Positions 17,066 through 24,883 of a stretch of 64,000 nucleotides of DNA are shown one piece after another. Made by a program: the position numbers and the translations under genes. Within the stretch, counting starts at the first letter, position 1, and the number at the start of each line of letters is the position of its first letter. The stretch lies in NCBI GenBank assembly GCA_963723765.1, contig CAVRSD010000001.1:186001-250000 (forward strand). The letters run 5' to 3'. A model generated the notes under the pieces. The model worked only from the letters and a program-made list of their open reading frames with translations. It had not been told where the DNA came from and did not search any database. Origin of the DNA: DATBAX01 sp963723765. GTDB lineage: Bacteria; Acidobacteriota; Terriglobia; Terriglobales; Acidobacteriaceae.

Positions 17066-18754
17066 TTAAAACCCCTCGATATGTTTACTTGCTATGAATA
17101 TCTTGATGACCCGAAATATTACTAGATGCTTAACGCTTCGCCTCTTTGCTTCCGGCTCAAGATCCAGTCGAAAATCACTCGCGAGACGAAACACCGCCGT
17201 AAACAGGTTGGCCAGAAGGCCGATGGTCAGCGTCACCGCAAACCCTTTCACCGGTCCGCTACCAGCGGCGAACAGAATGGCAGCCGAGACGAGTGTAGTG
17301 ACGTGAGTATCCACAATCGTCACCCAGGCATGGCCGAATCCCTGGTCAATCGCCGAAGCCGGCGTCTTCCCGTTGCGCAGTTCTTCCCGGATGCGCTCGA
17401 AGATCAGCACATTGGAATCCACACCCATACCAACCGTCAGGATCACTCCCGCGATTCCCGGCAGGGTGAGCACAGCTCCAAAATATCCCATGCATCCCAG
17501 CAGAATGATCAGGTTAAGAATCAATGCGATATCGGCATTAATCCCGGCGCCACGGTAATAAACCAGCATGAAGATCAGTACAGCAGCCATGCCGACGATG
17601 GCGGCTTCCACACCGGCACGAATGGAATCTGTGCCCAGCGACGGTCCGACAGTGAGCTCCTGCAAGTATTTGATGCCTGCCGGCAACGCTCCGGAATTCA
17701 GGATAAGGGTCAGGTCCTTGGCTGCCTGTTCGGTCATGCCGCCGCCGCTGATGTTGCCCTGGTCCGAAATTTCGCTCTTAATGGTGGCCACTTCCCGCAC
17801 ACGCTTGTCGAGCACTACCGCCAGCGATTCCCCGATGTGGGAGCGGGTAAACGTCGCAAACTTACGGCCGCCTTCGTTGGTCAACGAGAATGAGACTTCC
17901 GGAGCACCGGTATTCGAATCGCGGGTAACGCTCGCGCCTCCGGAACGCAGATCGGCGCCGGCAACTGCAGAAGTTCGAGCCAGGATGTAATACTGGTCCC
18001 CAGCCTCATCAGTATTTTTGGTTCCCTCCCCACGGCCCTTTAACAGCATAGAGTCCGAAGGAATAAGGCCATTGGTCTTAGCCAACGCCGCCTGTTCGCT
18101 GGGGAAAGGGCCATCTTTCACCTGCTTGATTTCCAGCATGGCGGTGGACTGCATGATTTCCTTGACCCGGGCCGGGTCATCCACGCCGGGCAACTGCACC
18201 AGAATCTGATAATCCCCCAGCCCATGCTCTTCAATGGTGGGCTCGCTCACGCCGAGCGTGTCAATGCGGTTGCGGATGGTCTCAATGGCCTGCTGCACCG
18301 CCCGAGTTTTCAGGTCAACCAGGGACGCCGGCTTCATGGTCAGAGTGAATGCATTCTCGGCCCCTGAAATGGCGTCATACGTAGGCAGGCGGTCGCTAAT
18401 GACGGACCTTACGTCGGCATCAGAATCCGACGACACCCCTTTGATCACAATCCTATCGGGAGCATTGACCGGGTCGGGTTTACTGATGTCAGTGTAGTTA
18501 ATCTTGCGGACGCGGAACTGCTCTTTCAGCAGGTCAACCGCGAGGTCAGAATCCGAGTTGACGGCGTCATTCACCTGCACCTGCAGAATCAGGTGGGTTC
18601 CACCTTTGAGGTCCAACCCCAAATGAATGCGGTTCTGTAGGGCGGCCACAAGGCCACTGCGCGACCAGCTATCCGGCAACCCAAAAATGCCGAACAGGAA
18701 TACCAGCAGGGTGGCGATGATAATTCCGAGTTTCCAGCCTAAATTCTTGGTCAT
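17066..18754 (-). CDS. secD: Protein translocase subunit SecD
   Basis: 562 residues. Hallmarks are the first helix, the P1-head motif LGLDLKGGTHLILQV, RNRIDTLGVSEPTIEEHG, and the C-terminal membrane bundle with GMGVDSNVLIFERIREELR. It pulls translocating proteins on the periplasmic side. It sits in the conserved order tgt-yajC-secD-secF, all on the minus strand. Confidence 0.95.
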   Translation of the reverse strand: MTKNLGWKLGIIIATLLVFLFGIFGLPDSWSRSGLVAALQNRIHLGLDLKGGTHLILQVQVNDAVNSDSDLAVDLLKEQFRVRKINYTDISKPDPVNAPDRIVIKGVSSDSDADVRSVISDRLPTYDAISGAENAFTLTMKPASLVDLKTRAVQQAIETIRNRIDTLGVSEPTIEEHGLGDYQILVQLPGVDDPARVKEIMQSTAMLEIKQVKDGPFPSEQAALAKTNGLIPSDSMLLKGRGEGTKNTDEAGDQYYILARTSAVAGADLRSGGASVTRDSNTGAPEVSFSLTNEGGRKFATFTRSHIGESLAVVLDKRVREVATIKSEISDQGNISGGGMTEQAAKDLTLILNSGALPAGIKYLQELTVGPSLGTDSIRAGVEAAIVGMAAVLIFMLVYYRGAGINADIALILNLIILLGCMGYFGAVLTLPGIAGVILTVGMGVDSNVLIFERIREELRNGKTPASAIDQGFGHAWVTIVDTHVTTLVSAAILFAAGSGPVKGFAVTLTIGLLANLFTAVFRLASDFRLDLEPEAKRRSVKHLVIFRVIKIFIASKHIEGF

Positions 18755-18793
18755 GACCTTAAATTATGAATTCCCGATGCTTGGATTAAGCCT

Positions 18794-19126
18794 TCACTTG
18801 CTTGTGCTTGCTGCTTCTTCTCCGCTGTTCACCGACACCACCGAGGCCCGGCTGACCTCGATACGCAAATTGTCTGGAGGCACGCGAAGCTGCACGTAGT
18901 CGTCTTTTATCGAAATGATGGTGCCACGCATGCCGCCGCTGGTGACGACCTTGTCGCCATTCTTGAGCTCACTTAACATTTGTTGCCATTTCTTCTGTTT
19001 CCGCTGCTGCGGCATGATGAGAAGAAAGTAAAAAATGGCAAAAATGAAAATAAGGGGGGCAAAACCCAGCCAACTCATGGAACCGCCACCGCCCAGTTGC
19101 ACCGCCAAAAGCTGTTGAACGTTCAT
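18794..19126 (-). CDS. yajC: Preprotein translocase accessory subunit YajC
   Basis: 110 residues from the ATG at 19126 (MNVQQLLAVQLGGGG). One transmembrane helix (FAPLIFIFAIFYFLLIMPQQ) is followed by the family signature QRKQKKWQQMLSELKNGDKV and a small beta domain (VVTSGGMRGTIISIKDDYV). It associates with SecDF. The frame is open further upstream, but those residues are not YajC-like. It is 39 bp ahead of secD. Confidence 0.92.
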   Translation of the reverse strand: MNVQQLLAVQLGGGGSMSWLGFAPLIFIFAIFYFLLIMPQQRKQKKWQQMLSELKNGDKVVTSGGMRGTIISIKDDYVQLRVPPDNLRIEVSRASVVSVNSGEEAASTSK

Positions 19127-19272
19127 GAAGATCAGAGACCTATTTTTTCCGCTAAATAATTTCAGAGCTGCGCCGGCCAGGCACTTCAGGCCCTCTCCAT
19201 CCAACGCGGGGGCTCTCGCGTTATCAGGCCGGAAACTTACTGCAGGCACTTACGGGGGGTCGCAATCTATGG

Positions 19273-20433
19273 CTATCGCTGAGACCACTCACCAGACAAA
19301 AACCGGGCCCCTTTCCCAAGTGCAATAGAATGACGCACCGCTCGCATAGTGTCAAGGTAGAAACTAAGGTTGTGGACGGTGTTTAAGACCTGGGCAAGGA
19401 CCTCATTGGCGGCATACAGGTGTCGCAAGTAGGCACGAGAATAGCGCTGGCACACGCGGCAGCCGCAATTTGGGTCTAATGGAGCCTCGTCTCCAGCGTA
19501 GCGGGCCTGCTTAATTGAGATTTTTCCCTCGGAGGTGAACAGCAGCCCATGCCGCGCAGCCCGCGTGGGCAGCACGCAATCCATCATGTCGATCCCCAGG
19601 TTCGCGTACTGGACAATTTCCTCGGGAGTGCCTACGCCCATGAGATAACGAGGCTTATCGGCGGGCAGATATTGGATCGTCGACTCCACTACTTCTTTCG
19701 TGAGATGACGCGGTTCGCCGACGCTGAGACCGCCGATGGCATACCCGGGAAATCCAATTTCGATGGTGCGTTCAGCAGATTCTTTGCGGAGCGCCAGGTC
19801 CATCCCACCCTGCACGATGCCGAAAAGAGACTGGGTTTGAAGGTTTGGCTGAAAGCTGAGAGCTGACAGCTGAGGGCTGGCCCACGGTACTTCGTTCTTA
19901 TGTTCCTCAAAATATTTCTTGCTGCGTGCCGCCCAGCGAAGGGTTAATTCCATCGATTTGCGCATGCGCTCGGCGTCGGCGGGAAACTCCGTGCATTCGT
20001 CGAACGCCATGATGATGTCCGCGCCCAGGCCAATCTGCGCCTCCATCGCGCTCTCAGGGCTGAAGAAATGCGAAGAGCCATCCAGATGCGAACGGAAGGT
20101 CACGCCTTCTTCGCTGACTTTGCGCAATTCGTTGAGACTAAAGACCTGGAATCCGCCGGAATCGGTGAGAATCGCTCGCGGCCAGGACATGAACCGATGA
20201 AGGCCTCCCAGCTTGCGGACTTGCTGCACGCCCGGCCGCAAATAAAGGTGATAGGTGTTGCCCAACAAAATCTGGACACCGAGCTCTTCGAGGATGTCCT
20301 GCGAAACTCCCTTTACCGAGGCCAGGGTTCCCACCGGCATGAATACTGGGGTTTCGATTTCGCCGTGCGGCGTGATGAGACGCCCGGCGCGAGCTGGACC
20401 CTTTGTAGCTTGAATTTGAAATTCGAGGGACAC
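19273..20433 (-). CDS. tgt: Queuine/preQ1 tRNA-ribosyltransferase
   Basis: About 386 residues from GTG 20433 (the frame also allows TTG at 20472). Exchanges guanine 34 for preQ1 in GUN-anticodon tRNAs. Seen: DSGGFQVFSL with the active-site Asp, LFGIVQGG, the nucleophile region GVGTPEEIVQYANLGIDMMDCVLPTRAARHG, and the zinc ligands CGCRVC plus a downstream His. Unusual: about 17 residues (ASPQLSALSFQPNLQTQ) before LFGIVQGG are encoded by a heptamer repeat array, so a mobile-looking repeat has become coding sequence. It starts the tgt-yajC-secD-secF group. Confidence 0.95.
   Translation of the reverse strand: MSLEFQIQATKGPARAGRLITPHGEIETPVFMPVGTLASVKGVSQDILEELGVQILLGNTYHLYLRPGVQQVRKLGGLHRFMSWPRAILTDSGGFQVFSLNELRKVSEEGVTFRSHLDGSSHFFSPESAMEAQIGLGADIIMAFDECTEFPADAERMRKSMELTLRWAARSKKYFEEHKNEVPWASPQLSALSFQPNLQTQSLFGIVQGGMDLALRKESAERTIEIGFPGYAIGGLSVGEPRHLTKEVVESTIQYLPADKPRYLMGVGTPEEIVQYANLGIDMMDCVLPTRAARHGLLFTSEGKISIKQARYAGDEAPLDPNCGCRVCQRYSRAYLRHLYAANEVLAQVLNTVHNLSFYLDTMRAVRHSIALGKGARFLSGEWSQR
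19847..19880. repeat. Heptamer array inside tgt
   Basis: Consecutive units GGCTGAA, AGCTGAG, AGCTGAC, AGCTGAG and a partial GGCTGG. It is the same family as the intergenic arrays in this window but lies within the tgt reading frame without breaking it. Confidence 0.85.
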
Positions 20434-20510
20434 TACTTGAATTGTAGCAACCGAAGTATGACAGACGCGCAATTCGCTAGACGGTACCGTGTGATGGTAA
20501 TTTCTTGTTC

Positions 20511-21071
20511 ATGAAAAAGCCAGTCCTGATCGTGATCGACATGTTGAACGACTTTCTTGAAAGCTGGGAGTCGGGTCGAAAGGAACGGCTGGTTCACTCC
20601 ATCAACGAACTAGTAGGCGTTATGCGAAGCTTCTCACAACCTGTGCTCTGGGTACGGCAGGAGTTCGAGCCCGACTTGCGTGACGCATTTCCCGAGATGA
20701 GAGCCAAAGGAATTCAAATCACAATCAAAGGGACGCCGGGTTGCGAAATTCTTCCGGAATTGGCGTTCGCTCCATCAGATGTCGTCATCGTCAAGAAACG
20801 GTATAGCGCGTTTTACGGAACGGCTCTTGATGAAACCCTAGCCCAACTTGGGCCGGATACCCTCATCCTGGCCGGGATCAACACCCATGCCTGCATTCGC
20901 ACGACAGCCATTGATGCATATCAGCGAGATTGGCCGGTGATCCTGGCTACGGACTGTATAGGTTCCTATGATCAGGAACATCACGAAATTTCTCTACGGT
21001 ACATGAAGGACAAAATTGCTCTGGCCATGAGCAACGAAGAACTCCGGTCGGCGTTCCAGCCTCGCAAATAA
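20511..21071 (+). CDS. Isochorismatase-family cysteine hydrolase
   Basis: 186 residues with an alpha/beta isochorismatase-like fold: the catalytic Asp in LIVIDMLNDFL, the Lys in VIVKKRYSAFYGT and the nucleophilic Cys in INTHACIRTTAIDAYQRD form the expected triad. Homologues hydrolyse small amides such as nicotinamide, ureidoacrylate or N-carbamoyl compounds; the substrate cannot be read here. ATG 20511 is chosen. It is a lone plus-strand gene between two minus-strand groups. Confidence 0.88.
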   Translation: MKKPVLIVIDMLNDFLESWESGRKERLVHSINELVGVMRSFSQPVLWVRQEFEPDLRDAFPEMRAKGIQITIKGTPGCEILPELAFAPSDVVIVKKRYSAFYGTALDETLAQLGPDTLILAGINTHACIRTTAIDAYQRDWPVILATDCIGSYDQEHHEISLRYMKDKIALAMSNEELRSAFQPRK

Positions 21072-21090
21072 ACAGAAGAGTTCCACGGTT

Positions 21091-22878
21091 TCACTTGCCC
21101 GGCACGATCGGCAGCACAAGGGCCGACGGATGCTGGGCATCGTGGTAAATCGTATTGGTCGCCGACACAAATTTTTGAGCAAATTTAACGTCTTCTCCCG
21201 TATTCAAGTTCCGGTCGAAGCGGGGAAAGTTGCTGCTGCTGACTTCCAGCCGCAAAATGTGTCCCTTGCGAAACACATTGCTCGTCGCCCATAAATCGAT
21301 GGTGAGCTTGTAGGTTTGTCCGGGCTTGATCAAGTCAGGCTTTTCCTGCGAATCCCGATAACGGGCCCGAAGAATGCCTTCGGTAAGATTCTGCGCGAAT
21401 CCGTCCGGGCCCACATCGACCAGCTTGGCGGTAAAGTCCGTGTCCACCGCTGACGATTTGGCGTAGAACTCAAGGCTGACGGGACCTGTCACTTCCAAAT
21501 CCTGATCGAATACCGGAGTTGAGTAAATCAAAACGTCGTCGCGAGACTCGACGACGCGTTGATCGCGCGGCCCCGGCGGCAGATGCGTGCCATCACAGCA
21601 AAGCGGGCCCCCGACCGTAGGCACAGGATTGGCTGGATCGTAAACATAGTGGTCGGAAGGCTCGGAGGCTGGCGCCGTGGTGGAGAGGCTGCCATTGCCC
21701 TTATTGGAATTCGCGCTTCCAGCGGAATGCAGGAAATATTTTGTACTGCGGGCCTGGGGGACGGGCCAATCGTCTTCGCCGCGCCATTCGTTGGCTCCCA
21801 TCACAAAAATATTGACCGGTTTTCCTTTGGCAAACTGATTTTGCACGCCTTTGAAAAGATAGTCGTACCAGTCGAGAGTAATGTCCTGATCCTGCAAGTC
21901 GGCAGTTGGGCCGAAATCCACGTCACCAACTTTGCGGCCACCTCCCGCGTGCCCACCGATTCCTATATAAAGCCTTTGACCCTGGCGAGCCGCATCGCTG
22001 CCGCCGTGCGCTTTGATGCCCACGTAATTTCGCAGCGATCCTCCCTGAAAAATGTCGTACCACGCAGTTGCGGTCAGCGCGGGAACGGTAATGTCGGGAT
22101 AATGCTCTTCAATCGACCAGCGCTTCCAGTAATCGTCGTAGTTGGGGTGGGCCAGCCAATCGAGAAAATAGGGAGCCAGAGAAGTCGTCAGCTCAGAATT
22201 TGAGACCGGCGAAAAATTAAACAGCGGGTAGGACGCCAGAGGGAGTTGGTTCACATTCTTCATGGCGTTGTTGGTATCCGATGCCTTGCGTCTAAGCGTG
22301 TCTTCGGCCAGCCCTGAAGTCCACGATTCGTTAAACCACTGTTCAAAAGCGCCACTCTGGTAAGTCCAGCCGTTGTGATAATTGCTGGCGGTTACGACCG
22401 GGTTGATTCCGGCGAGATGCGGCGGACGAGCGATGGCCGCAAGCATTTGGGTTGCACCTACATAAGACCCGCCAAACATTCCGACTTTGCCATTGGAATA
22501 CGGCAGAGCTGCGGCCCACTCCACGCTATCGTAGCCATCGTCGGATTCGTGCAGGAACGGATACCAGTCGCCATCGGAAGTGTAGCGACCGCGAACATCC
22601 TGGATGATCACTACATATCCGCTGGCCACGGCCTTGTTGGCAAAAGGAATCGCTCCCCAATCGTTGTTCTTGTCGTAAGGCGTGCGCTGGAGCAGCACCG
22701 GGAACTGGCCGTCCGCTCTGGGACGGTAAATGTCGGCGCGGAGCACCACCCCGTCACGCATCTTGGCCTCAACGCCATGCTCGATGGTCACCTCGTATGG
22801 GCCTTCGGCTGCGGCAAAGCTTGCAGCCAGCATGAGAGCGATGAGAGATAGCAACATCGAAATCTGCTTTTTCTTCAC
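21091..22878 (-). CDS. CocE/NonD-family hydrolase (X-Pro dipeptidyl-peptidase-like)
   Basis: 595-residue secreted alpha/beta hydrolase with signal peptide (MLLSLIALMLAASFAAAEG). The N-terminal hydrolase domain carries the nucleophile motif GGSYVGATQ near residue 140; the C-terminal 200 residues form the jelly-roll of X-Pro dipeptidyl-peptidase C domains (GPVSLEFYAKSS, RLEVSSSNFPRFDRN). Members cleave esters or amides, including peptides and beta-lactam side chains; the actual substrate is unknown. It converges on the isochorismatase-like gene with only 19 bp between stops and no hairpin. Confidence 0.9.
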   Translation of the reverse strand: MKKKQISMLLSLIALMLAASFAAAEGPYEVTIEHGVEAKMRDGVVLRADIYRPRADGQFPVLLQRTPYDKNNDWGAIPFANKAVASGYVVIIQDVRGRYTSDGDWYPFLHESDDGYDSVEWAAALPYSNGKVGMFGGSYVGATQMLAAIARPPHLAGINPVVTASNYHNGWTYQSGAFEQWFNESWTSGLAEDTLRRKASDTNNAMKNVNQLPLASYPLFNFSPVSNSELTTSLAPYFLDWLAHPNYDDYWKRWSIEEHYPDITVPALTATAWYDIFQGGSLRNYVGIKAHGGSDAARQGQRLYIGIGGHAGGGRKVGDVDFGPTADLQDQDITLDWYDYLFKGVQNQFAKGKPVNIFVMGANEWRGEDDWPVPQARSTKYFLHSAGSANSNKGNGSLSTTAPASEPSDHYVYDPANPVPTVGGPLCCDGTHLPPGPRDQRVVESRDDVLIYSTPVFDQDLEVTGPVSLEFYAKSSAVDTDFTAKLVDVGPDGFAQNLTEGILRARYRDSQEKPDLIKPGQTYKLTIDLWATSNVFRKGHILRLEVSSSNFPRFDRNLNTGEDVKFAQKFVSATNTIYHDAQHPSALVLPIVPGK

Positions 22879-22975
22879 GAAGACAATCCTCCGGTGGTTT
22901 GCACTCGACTCCGATACTAAGTCGCGCGGGAATTATCAGGCATTGGGGAGGCTTGTGCAAAGCCAGGACGGAGAG

Positions 22976-23434
22976 TTAGTCAATGATCTGCAAAATTTCG
23001 CCGCGAACGGTGTGGCCTTCTACGACGAGCCTTCCCAGTGTCACTGGCAGCTTAAAACGCTTCGGCCCCGCGCTTCCGGGATTGAAATACAACACATCGT
23101 TTTTCGTTTCTTGTTCGGGTTTGTGAGTGTGGCCGTAAACGACGACTGAAAATCCGGCGGCTTCGGGCTTGAGATCGAGTTGGGCAAGATTGTGCAGGAT
23201 GTAAATGGATACATCCCCGACTTCGAGTAAATCTGTCGTGGGGATTTTTCGGGCCCAGGCTTCGTGATCGGTATTCCCCCGAATCGCCGTCACGGGTGCA
23301 ATAGTTGTAAGCGTCGCGAGAATCCCGGAATCGCCGATGTCTCCAGCGTGAATGATGTAATCGGAGCCTTGCAGCGCGGCGATGGCTTCCGCACGAAGCA
23401 AGCCGTGAGTATCCGAGATCACTCCGATTTTCAT
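22976..23434 (-). CDS. YfcE/MJ0936-type metallophosphoesterase
   Basis: 152-residue calcineurin-like phosphodiesterase. All metal-binding motifs are present: DTHG at residues 8-11, HAGDIGD, RGNTD, and the late GHTH near residue 120. It is a small cytosolic enzyme with two metals; physiological substrate unknown. Its ATG (23434) overlaps the apparent pilT stop by 4 bp as annotated, but if the likely base error at 23540 is corrected the gap becomes about 70 bp. Confidence 0.9.
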   Translation of the reverse strand: MKIGVISDTHGLLRAEAIAALQGSDYIIHAGDIGDSGILATLTTIAPVTAIRGNTDHEAWARKIPTTDLLEVGDVSIYILHNLAQLDLKPEAAGFSVVVYGHTHKPEQETKNDVLYFNPGSAGPKRFKLPVTLGRLVVEGHTVRGEILQIID

Positions 23435-24678
23435 GGAAGTGATTGCAAGTGTAGATCAGGCGAGCCGGCACGAACGAGGCGTCCGCGCCGACGTGAGCGA
23501 TTCCCTACGCCGGAGCGGTTTCGAGCTCGGTGGGCTTGTGGTGCGACAAAATCCGACATTTCCAACCGGAGATTGCCCGGATTGGTTGCGTAATTCATGC
23601 CGGTTTCCATATCGATCAGCCCTGCACGAATAAATTTTTCGATTTCGCCATCAAAGTGCTGCATGCCTTCTTCGCCGCCCACTCGCATCGCATCCAGCAG
23701 TGTCTTGCCTTCGCCTTCACCCTTCTCTACATATTCCCGGGTGCGCAGTGTGGATTTCAAAATCTCAATCGCTGCGATGCGCCCAGTGCCGTCCATACGG
23801 GGGATCAGCCTTTGCGAAACGATGTAGCGAAAACTCTTGGCCAGGCGATTGCGAATTGTATTCTGCTCCACCATAGGAAAAACTCCGACAATGCGCTCGA
23901 TTGTCTTGGAGGCATCGATGGTGTGCAACGTGGAGAGCACCAGGTGGCCGGTTTCCGCGGCTTCCATCGCGATTTCGATGGTTTCTTTGTCGCGCATTTC
24001 ACCAACCATGATGACCTTTGGCGCTTGCCGCAGCGCCGCCCGCAAGGCCAATGCAAAACTTGGGGTATCCCGATGCAGTTCCCGCTGATGGATCACGCAT
24101 TGTTTGTGTATGTGCAGAAACTCGATGGGATCTTCAATCGTGAGAATGTGATAAGACTGCTCCCGATTCACACGGTCAATAATAGCGGCCAGAGTAGAAG
24201 ATTTTCCTGAACCCGTCGGCCCCGTCACCAGCACCACACCGTTGCGAAGATTCACAACTTCCGCCAGTTCATCGGGCAGATTCAACGCGTGGAAATCGGG
24301 GATTTTGCCGGGGATGACCCGCATCACGATGGCGCAGGTGCCACGCTGCATGAAGATGTTCACGCGAAATCGCGCAACGCCTGGCAGGCTGTAAGAAACG
24401 TCGCATGATCCCAGTTCCTTTAGGGCGGCAGCGGCGTGCTCGCTATTGCCCATCAGGTCGGAGGCAATCTTCTTTATGTCCTCCGACGTTACCGCCCGGG
24501 CCACGCCTGCCGTCGCCAGCCTTCCATTGATCTCCACCAACGGCGGTTTGCCCGGCGAGAAAAACAGATCGCTGATGCTGGGAGAACTGTTCAGCATGGT
24601 GGTGAGCAGTGCAGGAGTGGAGATTGGTGCTGGTGCGGTAGCCGCGCCAGTGGCGGCAGGATTCGCAGGCGAAGACAT
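23431..24678 (-). CDS. PilT/PilU-type twitching ATPase (C-terminus probably frameshifted)
   Basis: 415 residues as read. Secretion-type ATPase that powers type IV pilus retraction. Walker A GPTGSGKSST, the Asp/Walker B region VIMVGEMRDKETIEIAMEA and His box GHLVLSTLHT are intact; a short Ala/Pro-rich leader precedes the PilT N domain. The last 45 residues are Arg-rich and unlike the family. Removing one base of the GG at 23540-23541 gives a tail ending HKPTELETAPA and a stop at 23505-23507 (390 aa), so I read the longer tail as an artefact. Whether it is PilT or the PilU paralogue cannot be decided; no other pilus genes are in the window. Confidence 0.88.
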   Translation of the reverse strand: MSSPANPAATGAATAPAPISTPALLTTMLNSSPSISDLFFSPGKPPLVEINGRLATAGVARAVTSEDIKKIASDLMGNSEHAAAALKELGSCDVSYSLPGVARFRVNIFMQRGTCAIVMRVIPGKIPDFHALNLPDELAEVVNLRNGVVLVTGPTGSGKSSTLAAIIDRVNREQSYHILTIEDPIEFLHIHKQCVIHQRELHRDTPSFALALRAALRQAPKVIMVGEMRDKETIEIAMEAAETGHLVLSTLHTIDASKTIERIVGVFPMVEQNTIRNRLAKSFRYIVSQRLIPRMDGTGRIAAIEILKSTLRTREYVEKGEGEGKTLLDAMRVGGEEGMQHFDGEIEKFIRAGLIDMETGMNYATNPGNLRLEMSDFVAPQAHRARNRSGVGNRSRRRGRLVRAGSPDLHLQSLP

Positions 24679-24844
24679 AGAAATAACAGTCCTTAAGAGC
24701 TAATGATTTGGGGCCCAGGGAAATCAGCGAGACTACTTGCTAAATGAAGGTTACACGGGATGCTGACGGTCAAAAAGTTACCGAAGGCACGGGTGTCCCG
24801 ACTCTTGTATTGAAAAATATTAGGAGGGATTTATTGAGGATTAA

Positions 24845-24871
24845 GGCGGCAGCCAAGCTGCCGCCGACGCG
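24845..24871 (-). terminator. Putative terminator after thrS
   Basis: A perfect 9-bp GC-rich stem GGCGGCAGC/GCTGCCGCC (24845-24853 and 24857-24865) with a 3-nt loop lies 18 bp beyond the thrS stop. The T-tract on the minus strand is weak, so termination strength is uncertain. Confidence 0.5.
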
Positions 24872-24883
24872 CGGTAATCAGGA

